DNA of 64,000 nt, taken from positions 2,300,216 to 2,364,215 of the forward strand of contig CP007060.1 of the NCBI GenBank assembly GCA_000230955.3, in the 5' to 3' direction. A program made the translations under genes and the position numbers. Positions 33,936 through 42,101 of the stretch are shown in pieces (the stretch's first letter is position 1; each line of letters opens with the position of its first letter). The notes below the pieces were generated by a model. That model had not been told where the DNA came from and did not search any database. It was given only the letters and a program-made list of their open reading frames with translations. This DNA is from Halobacterium sp. DL1 (GTDB lineage Archaea; Halobacteriota; Halobacteria; Halobacteriales; Halobacteriaceae).

Positions 33936-35252
33936 ATGATCGCAATCGTCGGTGGCGGCATCGCGGGACTCGCGGCCGCCCGCCGACTCCAGTCCCACGG
34001 CCACGAGGCGCGCGTCTTCGAGGCGGCCGACCAGGTGGGCGGTCTCGCGGCGACCCAGGAGACCGCCGGCGACCCCATCGAGAAGTTCTACCACCACCTC
34101 TCGGCATCCGAGGAGACCATCGTCGAAGTGCTCGAGGAGCTCGGCCTCGGCGACGACCTGCGGTGGCCCATCGGGAAGAACGCCTACTACGTCGACGGCA
34201 CGGTCCACCCGATGGACAAGCCGTGGGAGATCCTCGCCTTCCCGCATTGGAGCCTCTACGACAAGTTCCGCCTGGGGATGCTCACGCTCGACGTGGACGT
34301 CCGGGGCGGGGTCCCGAAGTTCGACACGTACGAGCGACTGGAGGACTTCGAGGACGTCTCCGTGAGGGAGTTCTGCATCGAGCACACCACCCGGAACGTC
34401 TACGACACGTTCTTCGAACCGCTGCTGGAGGCGAAGTTCGGCGAGCGGATGGGGGACGTGAGCGCGGCGTGGCTGCTCGGACGCATCAAGTTCCGCGGCG
34501 AACGAGACCTGCTGCGGGGCGAACCGTTGGGCTACCTCGACGGCGGGTTCGGTCGCCTGCTCGACGCGCTCGTCGAGGACGTCGGCCGCGAGCACATCGA
34601 GACCGGGGCCAGAGTCACCGAGATCTGGAACGACGAGGACGGCGTCGAGTCCGTGACCGTCCAGCGTGACGGCGACGCGCCCAAGAGAGTCGACGCGGAC
34701 GCCGTCGTCGTGGCCGCGATGCCGAACGTCCTGGAGTCGCTCACCGGCTACGAGTGCGACATCACGTTCCAGGGGACCGTCTGCTCGCTAGTGAGCATGG
34801 ACCGACAGCTCACCGACACGTACTGGCTGAACATCGCGGACGAGGCCCCGTTCGGCGCGCTCATCGAGCACACGAACTTCATCCCGCCAGAGCGCTACGG
34901 CGGCGAACACCTGCTGTACGTCCCGAAGTACGTCCAGAGCCAGGAGGACGAGGTCTGGCAGATGGACGACGACGAAGTCAGAGAGCACTGGCTGTCGGGC
35001 ATCGAGGACCTCTTCCCCGAGTTCGACCGCTCGCACGTGAACTGGGTGGAGACGTTCCGGAACCCCCGCACCGCACCCGTCTACGAACGCGGCTACCTCG
35101 ACATGGTCATCCCCTACGACCTCGCCGCCGACGGCCACGACGGCGTCTACTACGCCGGGATGGCGTCCCGCGCGCAGTACCCCGAGCGGTCGCTGAACGG
35201 CGGCATCGTGGCGGGGTACGAATGTGCCGACCGCATTACCAACGAGCGGTAG
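33936..35252 (+). CDS. FAD-dependent oxidoreductase (amine-oxidase/protoporphyrinogen-oxidase-like)
   Basis: A 438-aa flavoprotein with N-terminal dinucleotide fold IAIVGGGIAGLAAARRLQSHG, the follow-up VGGLAATQETAGDPIEKFYHH, and the C-terminal FAD motif GVYYAGMASRAQYPERSLNGG. It resembles UDP-galactopyranose mutase/amine oxidase relatives often placed near glycosylation genes; the substrate is unknown. It is divergent from the histidine kinase pseudogene (83-nt gap). Confidence 0.85.
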   Translation: MIAIVGGGIAGLAAARRLQSHGHEARVFEAADQVGGLAATQETAGDPIEKFYHHLSASEETIVEVLEELGLGDDLRWPIGKNAYYVDGTVHPMDKPWEILAFPHWSLYDKFRLGMLTLDVDVRGGVPKFDTYERLEDFEDVSVREFCIEHTTRNVYDTFFEPLLEAKFGERMGDVSAAWLLGRIKFRGERDLLRGEPLGYLDGGFGRLLDALVEDVGREHIETGARVTEIWNDEDGVESVTVQRDGDAPKRVDADAVVVAAMPNVLESLTGYECDITFQGTVCSLVSMDRQLTDTYWLNIADEAPFGALIEHTNFIPPERYGGEHLLYVPKYVQSQEDEVWQMDDDEVREHWLSGIEDLFPEFDRSHVNWVETFRNPRTAPVYERGYLDMVIPYDLAADGHDGVYYAGMASRAQYPERSLNGGIVAGYECADRITNER

Positions 35253-35294
35253 CGACCGAGTTAGCGGGTTTCCGCGATTCGACCGACCGTCGTG

Positions 35295-35954
35295 TCACCG
35301 GGACGGCGCGGCCTCGATGGCGGTGATGACACCGAGCAGCGCCGTCGATGCGTGGTGGACCACGAGGTCGGTTCCTTCGAAGAGCGCGAGCGGCTCCTGG
35401 TTCCACCGACAGCTGTGTTTCTCGTAGTGGGCGTCCGCCCGCCAGTCCTGGAACCGCGCGAGCGGGCCGACGGAGCTCCGCCCGTGTTCGAGCAGAAGGA
35501 CGCGGCCCTCGGGCTTGCAGACGCGGGCCATCTCGTTCAGGGCGGCGACCGGGTCGGGGAACGTGCACGTCGACAACGACGAGACGACGGTGTCGAAGCT
35601 GTCGTCGGGGAACTCCAGGGCCTGAGCGTCCATCTCGTAGAGGCCCTCGACGCGGTCCCAGGCGCCGACCCGGTGTCTGGCCTTCGTGAGCATATCGGGG
35701 CTGGCGTCGATGCCCACGTAGGTGGTGGCGTCCGGGAGATAGCGTGCGTTCAACCCCGTCCCGCAGGCGACGTCGAGGACGCGCCCCTGTGCGCGTCCGA
35801 ACAGCCGTTGCCGGTACCGTCCGGTGAAGAGGTGATTCAGCCAGCGGAATCTGTCCATCTGGTCTGCCTGGTCGGCGTACGTCTCCCGGACGTCGTCCAG
35901 CGAGTGCGAGCGGCGCCCGCTCGACGGACCGGTGTTCGCTCTCGATTCGGTCAT
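35295..35954 (-). CDS. SAM-dependent methyltransferase (class I)
   Basis: A 219-aa methyltransferase with motif I VLDVACGTGLNARYLP, motif post-I VGIDASPDML, and DSFDTVVSSLSTCTFPDP, as in UbiE/phospholipid-methyltransferase-type enzymes. The acceptor is unknown. The Met at 35954 (MTESRANTG) is preferred; upstream codons in frame look noncoding. Confidence 0.88.
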   Translation of the reverse strand: MTESRANTGPSSGRRSHSLDDVRETYADQADQMDRFRWLNHLFTGRYRQRLFGRAQGRVLDVACGTGLNARYLPDATTYVGIDASPDMLTKARHRVGAWDRVEGLYEMDAQALEFPDDSFDTVVSSLSTCTFPDPVAALNEMARVCKPEGRVLLLEHGRSSVGPLARFQDWRADAHYEKHSCRWNQEPLALFEGTDLVVHHASTALLGVITAIEAAPSR

Positions 35955-36054
35955 GTGGACCCCTACGGCCCGACGTGGCAAATAGACAACTGCCGGCTGT
36001 CGGGCCGGACAACGGCTGCCAAAGCATAAGCGGCTCACGTCCGAACGCTCACGC

Positions 36055-36732
36055 ATGACCGCGGAACTCCGGCCGGGCGTCTGGTGGCTCCCACAGCGCG
36101 GCGTCAATGCCTACCTCGTCGAGGACGGGGACGCGCTCACGCTCGTCGACGCGGGGATGCCGTGGCAGGCCGAAAACATCCGGCGGGGACTGGAGGTTGC
36201 GGGCTACCAGCCCCGGGACCTCGACCGCGTGCTGATCACGCATTACGACCTCGACCACGTCGGCGGCCTGCGCTCGCTTCTGGAGTCGGCCGGCGACGTG
36301 GACGTCTACTGCGGCGCCCGCGACGCGGACATCCTGACGGGACGCCGGAAACCGCCGCTACGCAACCGGAAGGGACTGTTCCACCGGCTCACCGGGTTCC
36401 TCGTGCCGTCGATAGAATCGCCGGTCCACAGCGTCGAGGACGGCGACCGCATCGGCGGCTTCGAGGCGATCCACACGCCCGGTCACACGGTCGGGCACAC
36501 GGCCTACGTCCACGAGGGGCGCGACGCGGCGCTACTGGGTGACCTGGTTCGCGCGGACGACGGCGCCCTCGAACCGTCGCCGGCGCTGCTGTCCGTGGAC
36601 ACCGACGACGTCGACGCGAGCATCCAGCGGGTGCTCGAGCGCGTGCCCGACTTCCGGGCGGCCTGCGTCGGTCACGGCGACCCGCTCCGGTCCGGTGGGC
36701 GAGCGGCGCTCGCGGCGGCCGTGGAACGTTAG
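36055..36732 (+). CDS. Metallo-beta-lactamase-fold hydrolase
   Basis: A 225-aa MBL-fold protein. The first metal motif is altered: THYDLDHVGG in place of HxHxDH, with Tyr at the second His position. Other ligands are present in HTPGHTVGHTAY, LLGDLVRAD and CVGHGDPL. The substrate is unknown. The 3' end overlaps the convergent next gene by 4 nt. Confidence 0.88.
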   Translation: MTAELRPGVWWLPQRGVNAYLVEDGDALTLVDAGMPWQAENIRRGLEVAGYQPRDLDRVLITHYDLDHVGGLRSLLESAGDVDVYCGARDADILTGRRKPPLRNRKGLFHRLTGFLVPSIESPVHSVEDGDRIGGFEAIHTPGHTVGHTAYVHEGRDAALLGDLVRADDGALEPSPALLSVDTDDVDASIQRVLERVPDFRAACVGHGDPLRSGGRAALAAAVER

Positions 36733-37301
36733 ACGAAGGGGCTGTCGTCGGGGTCGACGTCGTCCGGTTCCTCTGCGTCGCCGCGCCTGACATCGCCGTC
36801 CTCCGTCTCGACGTAGACGTCGTCGTCGTAGCCGGCGGCCGCGTTATCGAAGGTCGCGGCCTCCAGTTTCTCCGGGGTGGTCGGCGCGTCCGGGACGCCG
36901 CCAGCCGGACGGAACTCGCCCAACGGGTCGTCGATGCTGATTCCGTGGGCGTCGAAGAAGCCGGCGTAGCGGTCGTAGTGCGCCGAGAGTTCACCGGGCG
37001 GGAACTCCATCATCTCCGCCCAGCCGTGGTTGTAGAAGTCGAAGTTGCCGACGATGTGGGTTATCTCGCGGGCCGAAGCCTCCGTGTACCCTTCCTGGAG
37101 GGCGGCGAGGTACATGTCCATCGTCGCGTCGAAGAAGCCCGCGAGGTGGTCCTCGCGCTCCGCGCGCTGGGCCTCGGGCGCCTTGTCTGCGAAGATTCTG
37201 ACGTGGAGGTCGACGAGTTTCGGCCGCACGACGTCGCGGAGCCCCGGCAGTTCGAGCGCCTTCCGGGACGCGAAGTGACGGACGTTCTGACGAATCTTCA
37301 T
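36729..37301 (-). CDS. Conserved haloarchaeal protein, probably DUF6149
   Basis: A 190-aa acidic protein with conserved-looking KIRQNVRHFASRKALELPGL and NFDFYNHGWAEMMEFPPGEL, which I associate with haloarchaeal DUF6149 from memory. The C-terminal 40 residues are a disordered Asp/Glu tail. No catalytic motif is seen. It converges on the MBL gene. Confidence 0.78.
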   Translation of the reverse strand: MKIRQNVRHFASRKALELPGLRDVVRPKLVDLHVRIFADKAPEAQRAEREDHLAGFFDATMDMYLAALQEGYTEASAREITHIVGNFDFYNHGWAEMMEFPPGELSAHYDRYAGFFDAHGISIDDPLGEFRPAGGVPDAPTTPEKLEAATFDNAAAGYDDDVYVETEDGDVRRGDAEEPDDVDPDDSPFV

Positions 37302-37355
37302 GGGGCGGCCTACGGAACGGACGCTAAAGAACGTCCCGACCGGTGGAGGGCGCGC

Positions 37356-37541
37356 TCAGTTGACGTACGCCACTTCGGTGTCGTCCTCGAACGGCACCCG
37401 CGTCACGCGCTTGAAGTACGTGACCCGGACCCAGCCTGGCTGCTCGGCCGGCTGGACGACGACGTTTTCGTCGTCCGGGAAGTCGAGGTGGTCACCGGGG
37501 CGGACGAGTTCGGAGACGAGCCTGTAGTCCTTCTCTGACAT
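37356..37541 (-). CDS. Small conserved protein, unknown function
   Basis: A 61-aa acidic protein (MSEKDYRLVSELVRPGDHLD...) that looks like a small all-beta domain. It lies 54 nt upstream of the previous gene in the same direction. The 250 nt above it, up to the Hsp20 stop, show no gene, only a short CGGTAA/TTACCG inverted repeat near 37565. Confidence 0.65.
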   Translation of the reverse strand: MSEKDYRLVSELVRPGDHLDFPDDENVVVQPAEQPGWVRVTYFKRVTRVPFEDDTEVAYVN

Positions 37542-37793
37542 CTTGGGCGTCGTCGGCCGCGGTAATCCGCGGTTACCGACTACGACACGCGTTAACGCCC
37601 GGCTACTATGACTGTTTCGCCTCCGGAGCGCTGTTAGTTAGACTATTGTCAGGACGTCGGATAGCCGGGCCGAGTAACCGGGTCGATTGGCGGAGCGAGC
37701 AGCAAGAACATCCTACCAGCCGTGCAAGCCGTGCTTACCCGGACTCGGTGAGCGGCGGCTACCGCGACGAGCGCGAAAAAATGAATCGGGGCG

Positions 37794-38306
37794 TTACTGG
37801 AAGCCGATCTGGTGGCGGCGCTCCTGCTCGTCCTTCGGGACGGTTATCTCGCAGACACCGTCCTCCTGCGTGGCGCTTGCCTCCTCGGGGTCGATGTGCG
37901 CCGGGAGCGAGATGCGGCGTTCCAGGCGAACGGGTCGTTCGGTGAGCAGCGCGCTCTCGCCTTCGTCCGCGTCGAAGACCGGGTCCTCCGACCGGTCGGC
38001 GGTGATGAACAGGTTGTTCGCGTCCGCGTGGATGTCGATCTGGTCCTCGTCGAAGCCCGGGACGTCGATGTAGACGACGACGTCCTCGTCGGACTCGACG
38101 ATGTCGACCATCGGGATGGCGGCCGGCGGCTGCGAGCCGACGCCCCCACTACCGCCCTGTGCCGCTGGGGGCATCGACGACTGCGAACCCGTCGGCTGCC
38201 GCTGGCCCGCCATCGACGGCGCCTCCATCGGCGGCTGGCCCGACCTGGCGGCCGAACCGACGTTCGTGGAGACGTTCTCTCGCGGCCTCTCCTGGTCTCT
38301 GGTCAT
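37794..38306 (-). CDS. Hsp20/alpha-crystallin small heat-shock protein
   Basis: A 170-aa small chaperone. Residues 1-65 are a Pro/Gln/Gly/Ser-rich disordered arm. The alpha-crystallin domain (about 68-160) has VDIVESDEDVVVYIDVPGFDEDQIDI, RRISLPAHIDPEEASA and VCEITVPKDE. The classical C-terminal IxI tail is not obvious; the end reads QERRHQIGFQ. Its ATG overlaps the stop of the upstream Gln-rich gene (ATGA at 38303-38306), so the two are made from one mRNA. Confidence 0.92.
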   Translation of the reverse strand: MTRDQERPRENVSTNVGSAARSGQPPMEAPSMAGQRQPTGSQSSMPPAAQGGSGGVGSQPPAAIPMVDIVESDEDVVVYIDVPGFDEDQIDIHADANNLFITADRSEDPVFDADEGESALLTERPVRLERRISLPAHIDPEEASATQEDGVCEITVPKDEQERRHQIGFQ

Positions 38307-39283
38307 AGGTTTCGCTTGCTGGTCGTCCGCGATTCCTTGCCGCGGTACTGCCCGTAGCGGCCCTGCTGCTGGCCGCCCCGGTTCTGTTCAGTTCCCTGGT
38401 GGCGCTGACTCCCCTGGTGCTGCTGGCCTCCCTGATGCTGCTGGCCACCCTGGTGCTGTCCGACCTGGTGGGTTCCCTGCTGCTGGCCGTGCCGGCTCTG
38501 CTGGTGCTGCTGGCTTCCCTGCTGACCGTACTGCTGGCCGCCCTGGTGCTGTCCGGAGCGACCGTGCTGCTGGCTGCCCTGTTGCTGACTGGTTCCGTGC
38601 CGGTCACCCTGGTACTGCTGACCGCCCTGCTGGCGGCCGCCCTGGTGTTGCTGGCCCTGCTGGCCCTCGATCCAGTTCTGCTGGGAGTACTGTTCGCGCT
38701 CCTGCTGTCCGGAGTGCCCACCCTGCTGGCCCATCCGACCGTGCTGTTGATGGGTGCCCTGCTGACGCTGGCCGCCCTGGTGCTGCTGGCCGCCCTGGTG
38801 CTGCTGGCCGCCCTGCTGGTGCATCCCCTGCTGGCCGTGCTGTTGATGGGTGCCCTGCTGACGCTGGCCACCCTGATGCTGCTGACCGCCCTGCTGCTGG
38901 CCACCCTGGTGCTGGGGGCTCTGGTGACCCTGCCGCTGGCCCATCTGACCCTGATGTTGCTGGCCGCCTTGGTGCTGCTGATGGCCGCCCTGGTGCTGCT
39001 GATGGCCGCCCTGGTGCTGCTGATGGCCGCCCTGGCCCATCTGGCGCTGACCGCCCTGGTGCTGCTGGTGGCCACCCTGCTGCTGACTCGTCTGGTGCGG
39101 TCCGTGCTGCTGGTGCTGGCTGCCCTGGTGCTGACCGCCCTGGCCCATCTGGCGCTGGCCACCCTGGTGCTGGCGCTGACCGCCCTGCTGGTGTGTTCCC
39201 TGCTGTCGTTGCTGGCCTCGCTGCTGGCCCTGTCGATACTCCTCACCCTGTCGTGACTGTCGGTGTCGTGTGTCGTCGTTCAT
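38303..39283 (-). CDS. Gln/Gly/His-rich low-complexity protein, coupled to Hsp20
   Basis: A 326-aa protein, roughly three quarters Gln, Gly and His by eye, with Arg as the main charged residue and few Asp/Glu. It is built of short repeats such as HQGGQQHQGGQ, HQQHQGG and QRQQGTHQQHG, broken once by SQQNWIEGQQG near the middle. There is no signal peptide or membrane helix. Such composition resembles prion-like or phase-separating proteins and is contrary to the acidic proteome around it. It starts at 39283 (MNDDTRHRQS) and overlaps the Hsp20 start. Coupling to a chaperone gene favours this frame over the other open frames on this DNA. Confidence 0.72.
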   Translation of the reverse strand: MNDDTRHRQSRQGEEYRQGQQRGQQRQQGTHQQGGQRQHQGGQRQMGQGGQHQGSQHQQHGPHQTSQQQGGHQQHQGGQRQMGQGGHQQHQGGHQQHQGGHQQHQGGQQHQGQMGQRQGHQSPQHQGGQQQGGQQHQGGQRQQGTHQQHGQQGMHQQGGQQHQGGQQHQGGQRQQGTHQQHGRMGQQGGHSGQQEREQYSQQNWIEGQQGQQHQGGRQQGGQQYQGDRHGTSQQQGSQQHGRSGQHQGGQQYGQQGSQQHQQSRHGQQQGTHQVGQHQGGQQHQGGQQHQGSQRHQGTEQNRGGQQQGRYGQYRGKESRTTSKRNL

Positions 39284-39330
39284 AGTCGGAATCAGCCCCG
39301 CGTCGGGACGACTCAATCATCCACGGGAGA

Positions 39331-39340
39331 GCGAATAAAC
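39331..39340 (-). promoter_or_regulatory. TATA-like box of the Gln-rich/Hsp20 operon
   Basis: On the minus strand GTTTATTCGC lies about 50 nt before the start at 39283, predicting a 5' leader of about 25 nt. No heat-shock-specific element was recognised. Confidence 0.45.
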
Positions 39341-39603
39341 CGGCGCGATAGTTCACCCGAATTCAGGCGGTAGAAGTCCTGTAGCACACACTTACCGTAT
39401 TTCGTGACACAGACACCCACATCGGAAGGGAGTCGCCAACGGACGGGTGTGCGAGTCGTTACCCGGCGAAAGTCGGTCCTACTCTCGCTTTTTCCAGCGG
39501 TACTCCGGCGGTTCTGCGCCGGTTACCGCGAGCGGCCGAGCGTACGCCGAGGGTTACGGTCAGTAACTCCCAGGGGCGCCACTGCCAGGCAGATAGCAAT
39601 CCA
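39341..39603. other. Intergenic region, no gene seen
   Basis: Between the divergent Gln-rich and oxidoreductase genes no defensible frame is present. The base composition is less GC-rich near 39360-39410 (promoter-like). Confidence 0.5.
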
Positions 39604-39610
39604 CTTTAAC
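39604..39610 (+). promoter_or_regulatory. TATA box of the FAD/NAD oxidoreductase gene
   Basis: CTTTAAC is centred about 25 nt before the ATG at 39632, consistent with a leaderless mRNA. Confidence 0.5.
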
Positions 39611-39631
39611 CCTGAAGGCTTCACACCCAGT

Positions 39632-40885
39632 ATGACCGAGTCGTACGTGATAATCGGTGACGGCATCGCGGGGAGTTCCGCCGCCGAGGCCCTCCACGAG
39701 GAAGCCCCCGACGTCGATATCACCGTCGTCACCGACGAGGGTGAGACCCTGTACAACCGGATCCTCATCAAGGAGTTCGCCAAGGGGAAACTCCCCGAGG
39801 CACCCATCAGCATCCACGAGCCCGACTGGTACGACGAGCGGGACATCGACCTCCGCCTCAACACGCTTGTCACGGGCGTCGACCCGGAGGCACACACCAT
39901 CCAGACCCACGAGGGCGAGGAGATTTCCTACGACAAACTGCTGGTCGCTGCGGGCGGGACGCCGAACCAGCTCCCCATCGAGAACTCGGACGCCGAGGGC
40001 GTCCACCACTTCTGGACGTTCGAGGACGCGCGCCGCATCCGCGAGCACGCCGAGGCGGCCGACACCGGCGTCGTCGTGGGCGCGGGCCTGCTCGGCATCG
40101 ACCTGGCGGCCATCTGCGGCGGCCAGGACGTCGACGCGAAGTACCTGATGCGCGGCAACCGCTGGTGGCGGTACGCGCTCAGTGAGGACGGTGCGGAAAT
40201 CATCCACGAGGGGCTCCGCGAGAAGGGCGTCGAACCGGTGTTCGAGTCCGGCGCCGACAGCTTCGAGGTCGACGACGACGGCGAGGTCGTCGCCACCATC
40301 GACGGCAACGGCGACCGCCACGAGTCCGACTTCGTCGGCGTCGCCATCGGCCTCGACTTCAACGTCGAGATTCTCCAGGACACCGAGGCGACCATCGACG
40401 GCGGCGTCCACGTGGACGAGTTCATGCGGACCGAGCTCGAGGACGTCTACGCGGCGGGCGACATCACCCAGTTCTTCGACACCATCATGGGCCAGCGCGC
40501 CCAGAACGGGTCGTGGGGCTCCGCGAAACAGCAGGGCGCGCTCGCGGGGAAAGTGATGCTCGCGGACAACGGCCACGACGTCGACGTCGAGCCGTTCCGC
40601 TGGGTCTCCTCGTACTCCATCACGCACTTCGACTTCCCGTTCCTCTCCTTCGGCTTCCCGACGATGGGCGACGACGACTGCGAGCGAAAGTACAACGACG
40701 GCGAGTGGCGCCGCCTCACGTTCAAGGATGGCAAGCTCATCGGGGGCGTGCTCATCGGCAACCTCGCGCCGCAGTCGAAGTACAAACAGCTCATCAAGAA
40801 GGAGGCCCACGTCGCCGACCAGAAGGACATCCTCCTCCAGGACAACTTCGAACTGGACGACCTCGCAATCCCGCAGGAGCAGTAA
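39632..40885 (+). CDS. NAD(P)/FAD-dependent oxidoreductase (pyridine nucleotide-disulfide family)
   Basis: A 417-aa flavoprotein: FAD motif YVIIGDGIAGSSAAEALHEE at the N-terminus, NAD motif TGVVVGAGLLGIDLAA near residue 155, and FAD motif DVYAAGDITQF near residue 275. The overall plan matches rubredoxin/ferredoxin reductases and the N-terminal part of NirB-type enzymes. It has no redox-active CxxxxC. A C-terminal domain (about 300-417) includes DFPFLSFGFPTMGDDDCERKY. The partner is unknown. Confidence 0.88.
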   Translation: MTESYVIIGDGIAGSSAAEALHEEAPDVDITVVTDEGETLYNRILIKEFAKGKLPEAPISIHEPDWYDERDIDLRLNTLVTGVDPEAHTIQTHEGEEISYDKLLVAAGGTPNQLPIENSDAEGVHHFWTFEDARRIREHAEAADTGVVVGAGLLGIDLAAICGGQDVDAKYLMRGNRWWRYALSEDGAEIIHEGLREKGVEPVFESGADSFEVDDDGEVVATIDGNGDRHESDFVGVAIGLDFNVEILQDTEATIDGGVHVDEFMRTELEDVYAAGDITQFFDTIMGQRAQNGSWGSAKQQGALAGKVMLADNGHDVDVEPFRWVSSYSITHFDFPFLSFGFPTMGDDDCERKYNDGEWRRLTFKDGKLIGGVLIGNLAPQSKYKQLIKKEAHVADQKDILLQDNFELDDLAIPQEQ

Positions 40886-40933
40886 ACGCGCCGCTGTATC
40901 CACTTCTGTCGAAGTAATCCGAGACGGCGGTAG

Positions 40934-40940
40934 CTTTATC
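40934..40940 (+). promoter_or_regulatory. TATA box before the 70-aa gene
   Basis: CTTTATC lies about 50 nt before the ATG at 40988, giving a 5' leader of about 25 nt. The leader includes a short GTGCC/GGCAC inverted repeat. Confidence 0.45.
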
Positions 40941-40987
40941 ACCAATCGTGCCATACGGTAGCACGGCACACGAGTGCCGGTGAACCG

Positions 40988-41200
40988 ATGAACCCGATCC
41001 TCGAAGCGACGGAGACCGGAGTGGTGACCGACGAGCAGACAGTCCGAGACTACGACGAGCTAGCCGAGCAGGCGAAGGCGGCGCTCCCCGCAGCCGTCGA
41101 GCGGGACACCGTCTCGATCCCCGAGGCCGCGGCGGCCGACTTCACCGACGGCGAGGTCGTACGGTTCACCGGCTACTATCGCGTTAGCGTCGGCCAGTAG
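40988..41200 (+). CDS. Small acidic protein, unknown function
   Basis: A 70-aa acidic, Ala-rich soluble protein (MNPILEATETGVVTDEQTVR...). I recognise no family. It has its own promoter-like box, so it is not simply part of the upstream oxidoreductase gene. The frame is supported by composition and by a stop just before the next gene's promoter. Confidence 0.6.
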   Translation: MNPILEATETGVVTDEQTVRDYDELAEQAKAALPAAVERDTVSIPEAAAADFTDGEVVRFTGYYRVSVGQ

Positions 41201-41252
41201 ACCGGGTACCCCAACCGAAGCCGTTTTTCCCGTCCGCACCCCACGTTGCGCC

Positions 41253-41672
41253 ATGAGCCAGACTGGGGGGAGCACGGACATGACCCTCGCATTCGAGCTG
41301 TCCGCGCTCCAGGAACTCGCCAAGCCCGGCACCGCGTTCGCGGGCGCGCGCCAGTGGACGGAGTACGTCGGCGTCGTCTCCGACGAACCCACCTACGTCG
41401 TCACGAACTTCACGCGCAAGCGCCGCATCCGCCAGGACTTCTTCTCGGGACCGAAGGGCCGCGAGGAGAGCCTCGAGTCCGTGAAGCGCCAGTTCGACAC
41501 CGAACGCCACGTCTTCGTCGGCGTGAACGACGAGGACCGGGAACTCGCCGAGGCAGTCGGCTGGGAGTACCTCCCGCTGGAGGACGCCGCGGAGAAGGCC
41601 GGCTGGGAACTCGCGTCCGAGGCCGACGAAGCGGAGACGCCGGAGGAACCCGTGCGCGACGACTGGCCGTAG
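41253..41672 (+). CDS. Conserved haloarchaeal protein, possibly DUF7124
   Basis: A 139-aa protein with conserved-looking ARQWTEYVGVVSDEPTYVVTNFTRKRRIRQDFFSGPKGREES and an acidic C-terminal tail. I link it to haloarchaeal DUF7124 only from memory. A TTTTT tract about 27 nt before the ATG may serve as TATA box. No catalytic motif. Confidence 0.72.
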   Translation: MSQTGGSTDMTLAFELSALQELAKPGTAFAGARQWTEYVGVVSDEPTYVVTNFTRKRRIRQDFFSGPKGREESLESVKRQFDTERHVFVGVNDEDRELAEAVGWEYLPLEDAAEKAGWELASEADEAETPEEPVRDDWP

Positions 41673-41782
41673 CTCCGCAGCACCAGTCCAATCGGCCCTG
41701 TTTCAGTTACGTTTCCGACGAAGCCAATTTCTTTAGGCGACTGATGCAAGTCAGTGGCCGTCGTCTTCCCGCACGAATCCAG

Positions 41783-41983
41783 ATGGCCAGCCAGGCACCA
41801 GAAACCGACAAGATGGTCGAGCCGTGCGCGAACTGCGGGCGCGATACCCCACACACAGTCGCGGTCGAACTGTGGACGGAGAGCGCGGGCGGGGAGAACG
41901 CGTCGTTCTCCCGCGAACCGTACCGCGTCGCCGAGTGTCAGAACTGTGGCGAGGAGTTCGTGCAGCGGATGAGCAACGCCTGA
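41783..41983 (+). CDS. Small zinc-ribbon protein
   Basis: A 66-aa protein with two CxxC pairs, EPCANCGRDTPH and ECQNCGEEFVQR, predicted to hold one zinc ion in a beta-ribbon (DUF7835-type in haloarchaea, from memory). It may bind nucleic acid or protein; the target is unknown. Start at 41783 (MASQAPETDK); a later Met at 41813 is possible. Confidence 0.78.
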   Translation: MASQAPETDKMVEPCANCGRDTPHTVAVELWTESAGGENASFSREPYRVAECQNCGEEFVQRMSNA

Positions 41984-42101
41984 CCTCCGGGTGACGAGGC
42001 GGTCGCCGCTCTCTCCTACACGCGCGTTCTCTCTGTTCCCCGACTGTTCACCGAACCCGAGCAGGCAGGCCGCCGCCAGCGAGACGCTACCTCCCTCCTC
42101 C

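Noticed and set aside
38149-39246. 365-aa Ser/Thr/Arg/Ala-rich frame on the minus strand
   Set aside because: It overlaps most of the Hsp20 N-terminal coding region in another frame and has shadow-type composition.
38399-39256. 285-aa Leu/Ala/Val-rich frame on the plus strand, resembling a membrane protein
   Set aside because: It is the antisense reading of the Gln-rich repeats; its hydrophobicity comes from the CTG/GCC repeat unit. It has no sensible start context, while the Gln-rich frame overlaps the Hsp20 start.
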